From positions 4,877,501 through 4,941,500 of the forward strand of contig CALNXK010000002.1 in NCBI GenBank assembly GCA_942486035.1: DNA of 64,000 nucleotides, in the 5' to 3' direction. The stretch comes from Porites lobata. Taxonomy: Eukaryota; Cnidaria; Anthozoa; Scleractinia; Poritidae. A program made the translations under genes and the position numbers. Below the pieces are notes generated by a model. That model did no database searches, was not told the DNA's origin, and saw only the letters and a program-made list of their open reading frames with translations. This document shows, in pieces, positions 43,977 to 55,900 of this stretch. How positions within the stretch are numbered: the first letter of the stretch is position 1; each line of letters opens with the position of its first letter.

Positions 43977-46900
43977 ATCAATCAATCAATCATCCATTTA
44001 CTGCATCCACCTATCATCCAATGAACTAACAAGCTTGTTCAAAATATGTACAATTACATGTAAACATAACATCTACTTAAAAAGAGAGAATTTAAAGAAA
44101 TTCAAATGGGTTAATGAACTGTATCATACATGTGTAGAAACTACAAAAGCTACACTTGTGTACATCTACTAGTACACTGTAAATGAACCATTATGGGGGT
44201 GTCTGTTATGTCCGTTTTGTTAGATTAAGTGCAGAAAATAAATTGCAGGTCAAATTGATGTAGTTCCTTTCAGCCCTAGTCCCTCTTGGTCAAAATAGCC
44301 TTAGCAGCATCTCACTGAAGTGAATGTTTAAGTCCCCAATACATCAACAAGGCAAAATACACTGTTCAAACCAGTTGGAATCATTTGACCTAAAGTTCCT
44401 ATTGAAGTAAGCACTGCAACAAATGCCAAATTTTATCAATGGAAATAATATTATTTACAAGCCCTATAGAGAGGAGAAGACATAGTGTGACATCACATTA
44501 CCATGGTAGTAAAATTTTTGGATCACAACAAAAGGGAGCTTAGGCAACAACGACGGCGACAGCAACGAGAACGGCAAAAAAAACAATAAGTTTATATTAG
44601 TAAAACAGCAACTTTAATTTGCATGTGCATCACATTTTTTAGCCATTGTTGCACGACTGCAACATGAAACTTCCTAGATCGTGTCCGCTTTACAGAGTAG
44701 GTGAACACAACACAAAAAGTTTCTTTTTCTGTTTCTAAACTCAGATACAGTCCTTTTGGATTCAATCCAGAACATTTCGCCAACATTTGACAAATTAAAT
44801 GAAATTGAATAAGATTGATGAAGTTTGAAACAGTGCGAATATACTTTTTAAGTGAATTTTCTGTTGTTTGTCATCCAAAAATTTTGCTACCATATCAACA
44901 TGACGTAACGACTTCTCCTCCCTATTTATCATGTGTGTTAACAGTGCATTTTAATTTATTTTAACTTGATGTGCTCTTTTTTCCCCAGACCTTTTATTGC
45001 AAATTTGTTGCCATGTATAGCTCGCATCAGCATTCGTGTGGAGGATGCCATACAGGTATTAAGATAACAAGACTGTTGATTTGAAATTAAATTATTAGAG
45101 AATGATTGAATGCCTTCGCATTATTACTTATCTGTACATAACAAAAAAGTAGCATTAAATCACGTTAATTCAATGAGGACATGTATCATTTGAAAGATCT
45201 CTTTCCCCTGTGGAAGTTGCGTGGAGTTCAATTAAGTTGTTCATGTCTGATATAAAAAATTGACAATGTGACAAGTAGTACAAGGGGGGGAGTGTCATGT
45301 ACCATCTGAGGGGTCACCCGGACCACATGCTAATTTTTCTCGTTATATTTACAGCATGCAAAGAAAGTAGTATCCGATAGCCTGGGGCTGGTGGATTTTG
45401 GTATCGGGCTAGTGAATCCTGTTCACAACTTCCCTAGCCTTTATATTTTTACAGGCTGCCCCCTTCGACCTAAAAAACTGGCACCTGCTACACTGTACAC
45501 AGGCCAAACATGCCTTATGGGCAAGTGAATTGTTTTGAGGTATTCAAATTACAGAAGAACTGCAAAATCAATTTTGCATATCAAAAAGTTTTTGGGGCTA
45601 TACTAGTTGAAATGATGTTTAGGCTAGTAAATGCTAGCTTCAGCTTGCCCAAATGGCAAGCTGTAAAAATGACTTTCTTTGCACCCTGTGTTTACCTTAA
45701 CATGCATATTTCATCTGTCAGGTCAGGAGCCTTCTTTGTCAGGTCATTGACCTGAGACCCGTCTCTTTATATCTGGAATAATGAAGGGATGTGATACATG
45801 TTGTACAGCCCCCAAATGCCTAACCAAATAAAAAAATGGATAACCTAAAATCAAACTCCAAAAAACTAAGGCACTTTTATGAATGGTGATTGCACACTTA
45901 CTTCTGTACCCAGGCTTCATGTGATCCACACAGCAATTTTAAAAATTGCCAGGACATTGGCCATGTTTTGGCTGTGTTTGTTTGTAGTCCCACGCTATCA
46001 ATTGTCATCAGTAAATGGTTCTTCTTGACAATGTATTTCTCTTAAATTAAAGGAAACACTTGCCATTGCCATGCAAAAGATGATGTATGTTCTGGGTAGT
46101 TTCACAAGTGACACTGAAGTGAAGGTGGGCATAAATTATTTACTTTAACACTTATTAAAAGCTTTTTATATGACAGTAGATCATCGCAGTTATAGACGCA
46201 ACTTTTGCAGTTGCGAAAAGAAAGCCTGATCTACTTTCATATAATAATTTCTTCACCCTGCAATTCTCATATATGATTTTCATATATTCATAACTTCGTC
46301 ATCATCCTTTCACGGGTTTATAACGAACCAATTCAACGACCTGCTCCCTGTTGGCTTGTTAGCTCAGTTGGTAAGAATGCTGCACCAGTATCACAGATGT
46401 CAAGGGTTCGAATCCTGTACAAGCCTGAATTAATTTTCAGGCTTTCTTTTCGCAACTGCAAAAGTTGTGTCTATAACTGCGATAATCTACTTTCATATTT
46501 CTTCACCCCACAGTTCACATATATGATTTTCATATATTCATAACTTTACAGCTTTTTATCTAAATTGAGAGGCAAGTTTTCCTACCTAGAGGTAAATGAT
46601 GATTTATTTAATGCGAATAAGCTATTAATTTGGAAATTTCTCAGATATTTGTTTTGATATTATAATATTTTCTGTTTTGTTAAAAGCAATTATTAAAAAC
46701 GTTTCTACCAAACCTGCGATCCACATCTGCGACAACCAGACGAACAGCAGCAAGTAGCCTTGTCATCATTTGCCGCTTTTCTCGGAAACCAACTTTTTTC
46801 TATGAGTGGCTGTTGAATATTCTTTTGGGTGAGTTATTATTTTTAAAAAAATATTTCTTCATTATCTTGAAAGTTGTGACAAGTGAATAGAAACATTGGG

Positions 46901-49900
46901 TTTAATGTGCAATTTATTGGACCGTTCAAGTTAGACACAAAGTTCAAGGCATCATAAACTTGTCCAACAAAATTGTGTATGAAATTATTGACTTAATGCT
47001 TGACACATTAAATAAAAAAATCACTTTTATAGGTTACACTGCATTCTTGTAAAATTCATAATACTTGTTCTTTACACTTCCAGTAATTGAAAAATATGTA
47101 CTTTGTCAACTCCCATTTTGATTTTTCTTGTTAATTATTTTAACCAGGTATGGTATTGCCATTCCATGAAGACAAAGATTCCAATGTTTATCTTGGTGTT
47201 CTTATGTGTTTACGGCACATGATCCCTAACTTGAATAGTTCTTCCTCCAATGAGCAGAGAATGAAAGGTTTACGTGGCAGCTTTGGAAGTCAGAGATCAT
47301 TTTCTAGTGATAGCCCTCATGCAGATGAACACATCAAATCAAACCAGCTTCTACAGGTTTGCACAAAATAGTTTTGAACCTCCATTAAGCAGCAACCTGT
47401 TAAACCAGCCACCCTCTATTAAGCTACCAGTAACCAAATTCCTAAAATAATTGTAGAAAAGGATTGTAAAAAGGATTTAAAAACGAGTGGGAGTGTTTTA
47501 TCAGGCGAACTTGAAAAACTTGAGGCGAAGCCTAGAGTTTTTAAACCTGATATAGTTCGCCATTATCACATAGACCATAATGCACCTTGTCCGCCCCAAA
47601 AAAAAAAAAAAAAAAAAAAAAATTGTATAACTATTGTTTCCAATTTCTCCTGGGTATTACAGTCATCCCAAGAGAAATTGAAGACAATGGTTGTGCAAAA
47701 ATTTTGGGGGGTAAATAACGTGCATTATGGTCTATGTGAAAAATAATCATGTGGTGAATACATGACTGCGAGTTTTTTGAACGGCTTCAAAATCTCTGAT
47801 ATAGAGTAACTTATTCTTGAACTAATGTTTTAATTTTGTGGTTATTTTGGTCTAAAACATTGGTTGTAAAGTTTAGCCGTGTCTTTATCAGTTTTAAAGA
47901 CACTCATTAAACATTAATTTCTTTTGTTTTTTTTTCTCTATGAATTATTAGTGTCATATATTTTTTTTATTTCTTATTAGGCTTATGAAGTGATTATGTA
48001 TTGCACAAAGCACCAAAATCATAACGTGGTGACAGCTTCCTTAGAAACACTGCTTCAGCTTCTACGCACTCCTCCTCCCACTCTCTTGTCTGTTCTTTTG
48101 TCCTGTGAAGGAATCACGCCAACTGCCAGTTCTGATACTTTAAAAGAAGGTACTACAGTTTATTATAATAATTGGCAATGCATATAATAATAAATAGAGT
48201 ATTAATTAATAAGGCAGGTACATGTTCAGGGTACAAAGTTATGTCATTTTTGAGCTTTTGTGACAACTATTTTGTCTCTTAAAATTTGGTAGATGTACCA
48301 AAATTTTAGTAATAAAAGTAATAATTGTAGTATTTAAGTATGTGTAATCAAATGGTGACGAGTTAAATTAGGGAATAATTTCACGTGCGTTTTGTCCAAA
48401 AACCTTAATATCATGGGTGACGAATTACGTTGGCAATTGAGGATTTTGGACTTGTTTATCCTGGATCGTATCGATCGATCGTGAACTCCAGTCTCTCAAA
48501 CGTTTAGAGCTAAAATTTGGCTTAAGTTTTCAGAATTTTTCGACAACATACCTCTAAGAATCCTTCTTGGTGTGCTCTTTCGTGTGTTCAGGTTTTCTAA
48601 AGCATCTTTTTATGCCCTGACATCTTCATTCATGACATTTTAAAACTTCGTCACCATCTTGAAATGGAGTCGTACGGCAGGTTACCATGGCAATTTAGTA
48701 ATTTCACATGTGAAATTACAAATTAACACTGAAATTTCGTGCCAGAATTAAGGAGTAATTCGTCACCTATGATATTATAATGATTAATTAACTTATAATA
48801 TCATAAGTGACAAATTACTCCACCTTAATTTTGGTGCAAAGTTTCAGCATTAATATTATTATAATTTCACATGAGAAATTTTAAAATTGCCTTGACAACC
48901 TTCTGTACATCTCAGTGCCAAGTTTTAGAATCATGTAGAATGTTGTGAATGAAGATGTCAGGGCATTAAAGGACACTTAAAAAACCAAACACATGAAAGA
49001 GCACATCACGAAGGATTTTAATAGGTATTTTGTCAAGAAATTCTGAAATTATGTACTTACATGTAAGCCAAAATTCAAGCCCCGCCGTGTTCATCGCGAG
49101 GAGTCCTCAGTCGATAATCATTTTGATGAACAATGTCAAAAACCTACGATTGTGAGCCTAGTCTGTCACCCATGGTATTAATGGGTAATCAAATGGTATA
49201 CTCATGAAATTAGGGAATAATTTCACTTGTGCTTTGTCCAAATCCTTACTATTATTATTAGGATTTGGACAAAATGCACGTGAAATTATTCCCTAATTTC
49301 ACTCATCACCATTTGATTACACATACTTCTTCGTTGCAAGTGAAGGAATCCACTGGAAAAAAGGCAGTTTCATAAGCCATTCTTGGACTTTAACATTAGA
49401 ACTACCTTTGCTGCTGCCATACATATACATACTACATTGTACTCCTACTACTCTCCATGGACGGGAGTAATTCTCCAGTGTCAATATTAATATGATGACA
49501 AGTTATCTACACAGCTTTATGTGAGCAGTACACAATAGTACGTGTAATTTGTGGAGAGACAACCTGAAGCAATGTTCTTTGTGGAAAAATTAATAGCAGA
49601 GAGCGATGCTTCTATAAACTGGCCACAACTGTCTGATATGGTACTGAACCTTTTTATAATATTTTCTGACAACTTATTCACTGTATTTGGTGTCCTTCTT
49701 TAGGCTTGGAGAGTCTTGATGAAACACCATCTGAGGCTGATTCAGGTACAGATGAAATTGAAACCGCATCTACCACAGAGAGTACTTGCAGTACTGTAGA
49801 TACAGGAATGGGAGGTTCTCTAGCTGCTGATTTTGATGGTGAGCAAGTTACAGCTGATGAAATGCTGAGGTCACCCGAGCTGGATCATCTGCGTTTACAT

Positions 49901-52900
49901 GGGGACTCCACAGTTAGTGAAGCTGATGAGGCTAAAGAGGAAACAGAGGAAGGAGATCTCTTTAATTACATGTCAACTGCAGAGAACTTGGCAAATAGAA
50001 AGTCAACCAGATCTTTGTCAGATCCTGGACAATTAGCTGATAAAGATACTGTTTCAACTAGTGATACTGCTTGGACTAACTCAAGAGACACACAAGGAAC
50101 TTATGATTTTGTACCTCGTAAGGATAGTGATGGCTTGGAACAAGAATTGACGTCATCAAATGATGATGATGTCATTAGAACAGAGTCAATATCCACGCAG
50201 GAAATAAGACTGCTTGTTGAGCGTAGCTTTCAAATCGATGCCGTGGCATGTTCAGGAGTTCCTCTTGTTCACTGCACTCGTTTGATGTGCTCATTTCTTT
50301 TGTCTGGAAACCCTGGTGAAATGCTCTCAGATTCCAGTGTGCGTGTCAGTGTAAAATCGTTGGCACTATCTTGCATTGCTCAAGCAGTCAAACTATACCC
50401 TGAAGCTTTCTTGGTGCGGGTGTTACCTGAATCTTCAGGGGAATCTGATGAGGAAGAAATGCACAGATCAAGTCCCCAGCTTGTGCGAGACATTCTTCTT
50501 TTTAGTGACCATGGAGACCCACAGCTGCGGGGAAGTCTAGCAGCTGTGATTGGTAGTGTTATCAGAACTGGGCTAAAGAAAGGAAGGTGTGTTTTAATTA
50601 CTGCATTGTTTTTAAAAGGAGCTACAAACATCAGTTGGTCATCAGATAACAGCAGAGCTCCATGTGCATACTAAGTGTGCATAAGTGGAGCCACAAAGCT
50701 AAGAAAATTTGGTTATCTATCCATCCAAGAAATTTTGGTAGTCACGTGACCGCCTCCTTCTGTCCCCACCACAGGGTAACCAATTTGAAATGCCACACTT
50801 TCTAGCTAGTGTGGGAGCCTGCAAACTGATATTGCACATCCATGTTTATTGAGAGCAGCCATGTCTCATGAAATCCTATCTGCCATTGGACATGAAAACC
50901 AGACAGCGCCTCTCAATACTTTGGAAACTAAAGATTTGCATTATTCTTTAATGAAAAAAATAATGATGACCGACAGCTTTTCTTGTTTGTCTGATTGAAA
51001 AGGTTGACTTGGTGGGACAAACTGATGTCCTTGCTGAATCCGTAGTAGAGTGTTAAATGTGTTTTGTGGTGTTGAAGTTATCTCAGTAGATTACTCTGTG
51101 TTATCAAATTTGTAGGCTTGATTTTGACACTTGGTGCATTGACAGCTGTCAAGAAATGGAGACAGGTATTAGAATCTAAAATCTGGTAGCCCTTTGTTTT
51201 ACAAGCACAGTGAGCCTCTACAAAGGCTCAATAGATGTTACTGTTTTATGTTGGAGTGAAGGAAACTCATTGCTCCAAGTGCAGATTCCTAAGATTAATG
51301 TCATATTTTCTTTTCATTCAGTCTGGTGTTTTCTAAAACTATACTTATTTAAAGATAAAAATCAATATGCTCACAATATTATTATTTCTCTGTGAATCAA
51401 GGTTATTCTTATTTGCATTGACTGAAATATCACTTTAAATAAAAAAAAATATAATTACTGGCTACTTATTAGACCATTTGACCATTTGTTACCGTCCATT
51501 GGAGCTCATGCATTAACAGCCACCTTTTAAAGTGTCTTTTTATTATCATTTTTTTAATTATTATTAAATGTTCTCAAAACATAGCCAAAGTCTTAAAGTC
51601 TTAATGATGCTGACAGTTTCGATGACTGTCAGCCATCTTTGTCGAAACTTGGAAATCGTCAAAGGTGTCAGAAGCCTTAAAAGGCTTCTGAAGGTGACAT
51701 TATTGCGATAAACGTGCCAAGTTACTCTGTAGATGCCCCTCCCCCTCCCCCTCCTTGGTGCGTTTATCGCAATAATTAACACCTTCAGAAGCCTTTTAAG
51801 GTGAGCTTCAGAAGCCTTTTAAGGCTTCTGACACCTTTGACAATTTCCAAGTTTCGACAAAGATGGCTGACAGTCATCGAAACTGTCAGCATCATTAAGA
51901 CTTTACGACTTTAGCTATGTTTTGAGAACATTTAAAGAGATATTAACTACACTAGCCTGATGAATTTCGTCAAGTATTATTATTAGTATTATTATCTGAT
52001 AAATGCTTTTCAATTTTTTTTTACTCATTAAGCAAATTTTCTGTCTTTAACAAAGTACAGCACCCCTTTATAACTGTACATTAAAACTACATGTATTTCC
52101 TGGGCTGTGTTCTAGCTGCAGCCAGTGGCCCCTGGCACTTGATGTTTCTTCCTACCGGGCTACTGGGCAATCTTGTAGCTTTCTCATAGAAATCCTATGC
52201 TGGGTACTGTGGATTTCACTGGTTCACAGCACAAGGCTCCCTTCCATTTTTCTTAGAACACCTTACAGCCTTAACTTCAATGACCTACAGATGTGATCAT
52301 AACATGTTACCACAGACCTTTAAATCAAAATCTATGTTGAGGGGAGGATTTGAATCCCATAAGATGGGTCTCTGCAGACTTTTTCTTTGTTCCAGCTACA
52401 CTCATTATTACATGATAAACATCAAAACTTTTCTTATTTTAATTCTTCTTCTGATCATTATTGTAACAGTCCCTCTGGCACTTGAAGACTTGGTCCCAGT
52501 GTTGAAGTCGATTCTACAAGATGAATCTCCCGTTGCTATAAGACAAGCCTGTTCCTCCCTTAAGGTAAACACATCTTGCCATCTTCAAACTTTGCATTGA
52601 TTTGAACACATGAGCTTGGTAACCTCGTTGCCAGGTTCCCCTCCTACTTGCTTCTGGGAAACTACCCACTTCTCACTTGGGCAAAATGTTGGCTTAGGGG
52701 AGGGGTAGGTTGGCAGATCCCCAGAAACGTATGATCCCTTGTTTCTGCAGGAGACGAGTACATGTAGGAGAAGACCCTGGGAACCTGGTTTAGAAGCTTG
52801 GAACATTCCAAGACAAAGTCAGTTTCAGTCAATCCTTCAAAAAGTTATATAAAATGGACATTTCTGTTAAAGGGACAGTTTTTCTCTCAGGAAAAAACAC

Positions 52901-55900
52901 CACCCTGAGTATTATGTTGAATTGGAAATTTTCACAGTTACTGGTAGATTACTTTGTTCCTCAGGTTAATTTCCTTAATAAAAGACAAATGCAAATACTT
53001 TTATTATAAATTAGTAACTTGGTGATAAAAAAGGCAAAAGCAAAACAAACAGCAAAACAAAATGAACAGATAGCATTTATTTAATGTTACAGGTCAAAAT
53101 TAAATTCAGGTTAAAATTTTTTAATCTAGGTTGATTCTCAAGTCCCCTTGTCTCCTAGCCCTAGTTATTCATGAATGATTAGGGCTAGGAGACAAAGGAA
53201 ATTGAGAATCAACTTAGATTAAAAAATTTTAATACAGACACTGCGGGGGCCATAGAAAGTGTCCATATTAACCTGGTTTTCGTAGAGTGGGGTTTGAACA
53301 TAGAGTAAATAGGTATTACTTATAATGTTGAACCATTGCAGTACCTGTAATTGTGTTGTGGAATTGAATTTACTGCCGCAAGTTTTGTTTATGGCAGATA
53401 CAAAATTAATATTACTGGAGACATTTTAAAGCTGAACTGGCTCCCAGGTGATCATGATGAGAGAAGGGATTTTAATTTGCTTAAGTTGACTTTTAAAGCA
53501 CTTCATGCTAAGCAGTGCATGGCCTTCATATTTAAAGTTACTGAGCGTGTCTATATAAAAGGAACGTTCCAGGACACTATGGCTGCTCTAATTAACTTCC
53601 TGGTGAATCTTAAAATGTGTGGTGATTTTAATCTATTTACTTCGCTCATTTTTATGTTCTTAAAGAACTGGGCACAGGCCAGCTTATCTTAATAATAATA
53701 ATTATTAATTATTGTATTTTAAGTTTTACTCATATGATCGTTGTAAATATTTTCTCTTTTAATATTGATATTTATCTATTTTTTTGGTATATGTTTATTG
53801 TAAATGTTTGATGCATACTTTTATTTAGTAACAGATAAAGAGCCACAATGTGGAAACCCTGTCATTAAACCTATTACTTACTTACTTACAACGTGTATAT
53901 ATCTGAAAGCAAATAAAATTTCCTAGGTGCTATTTTTCCTCAGAATTGTTTCTCTGTCCTATGCTCAAGCAAGCACCCCAAGATTGCTTTAGACCTGCTG
54001 AATACTGTTTTATCCTTGAGAAACAATACTTACTGGCTGGTTAAGGTACAGACTTTCTTTTATTTTTACTTACATAGCATGGTGATTTAGTAATGGCTTG
54101 AAATGTTTGAACAACCTTGCTCACCAATCTTCAAACAGGGAAAATCAATTGATACTCTTACTTGTTTAAAACATTTGTGCTTTTTCTCCAAAACCTTTCT
54201 TTTAAAGAGTAGCCCTTATTAAAGTTTTTTTTAAACCATAACATTGTGAAAGCTTATCTTTTATTTTTGTGTTAATTATAGGTTGAATTGCTTGAAATAC
54301 TTGAGGAGGTGGATTTCAGGTAGGACAATGGATGAAAGTTACATTTCTCTGACACATTTCTGTAGTCGTACATTAATAAATAAAAAAGTTTATAATAATG
54401 GCATTGATATAGTTTTTTTCAAATGAACTGCAGTGTTGAAATGCCAGATCTTTCATTTATTTCTGTTGAATTGTACACTAAAAGTATCCAGTGTGAATAA
54501 TAATGATAATATTAATTTACTAGTAGTTCTATTATTTCTTTTCAGACTGTTGACATTTCTCAAAAACAAATTTGAATACCTGCAGGAGTCCGGAAAACAG
54601 AGATTGTTTGTAAGAAATATTTGATTTATTATATAATGTTAGAAATCGTTTTGAATAGCTTGCTGGACAGTTTGATTTCTTCATATTAGAGCTGAATATC
54701 AGTTGATGTGCTGGCTTCAATATGATTGTGCTTTCTACTATTTTCTCCCTAAAACACTCAAAAGCAAACAATTTGCCAAGTACAAATTTGCTGTTTACTC
54801 TATCATGATCTTCTATGGAGAAAAACAAAATTTTGTTTGTAGCCATCTATAAAGGTGAAATAAATCTTCAGCAGGGGTGGGGGAAGAAAAAATGCAGAAA
54901 CCTACCCAAAATGCCGTTAGTGTTGCAAACTTTAAGATGCTTGTGAAAGTTGGTTGAAGGGTTGGAAATGTGTGGGCCCCTTCTTGCCTCAGTGGTGCTT
55001 AAAAGGATAAAAATACAGTGAAACCTGTACATACATACATACATACATGCATACACACATACATACATGTTTTATTTATTTGGAGTCTTTCCAAATAACT
55101 AAAATTACAAACAACAAAAAATTCGTAACCATATGTGGCTAATAAGTTATATAATGGCCCTGTATATAGTGGTCACCCTGTATATTATGGTCACCAGATG
55201 ACTTCCCAAAATAATATTTTCAGTTGGCCTATATAAGGATAAAAATACAGTGAAACCTGTACATACATACATACATACATGCATACACACATACATACAT
55301 GTTTTATTTATTTGGAGTCTTTCCAAATAACTAAAATTACAAACAACAAAAAATTCGTAACCATATGTGGCTAATAAGTTATATAATGGCCCTGTATATA
55401 GCGGCCACCCTGTATATAATGGTCACCTTGCCATTTCCCTAGGGTGACCATTAATTGTACACAGGTTTGACTGTAGTACTTTTTGCATAAACGTTTGATA
55501 TTTTAGTTAACCAAATGTTTTGAAGGGAAAGCGAGGGTGTTAAGAAGAGTTTTAGGGATTTTGTACTTTCCATGTGAAGTTTATACCAGCCAAATGAATA
55601 GCAGGTTGGAAGCGTTTTGATGCATTTGTTCCTTAATCTTCAGAAAACTAGCTTGCAAGATGATTTAATCAACAGAGTGGTGCTTTATTTGTTGGAAGAT
55701 GATGACATCAGAGTTAGACAGGCATCTGCAAAGTGTTTAGCTAGGTATGGTCATATGATAACTTCTCTCACCTCAATGCAAGGAGTTTCTCTTTTCCATT
55801 GTCCCTATCATAAGTGTGTGATCACAGACGCTGCTTCTGTCTTAATCAGATGCCCAAATGTAGATTCCTAGGCATTCTTATCTCACACACCACAAATACA

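Noticed and set aside
46353..46425. Functional tRNA-Thr gene
   Set aside because: Base 33 is C, the anticodon and D stems have mismatches, and it sits inside a repeat; kept only as tRNA-like.
54868..55068. Tyr/Met/Cys-repeat ORF
   Set aside because: Translation of the CATA microsatellite.
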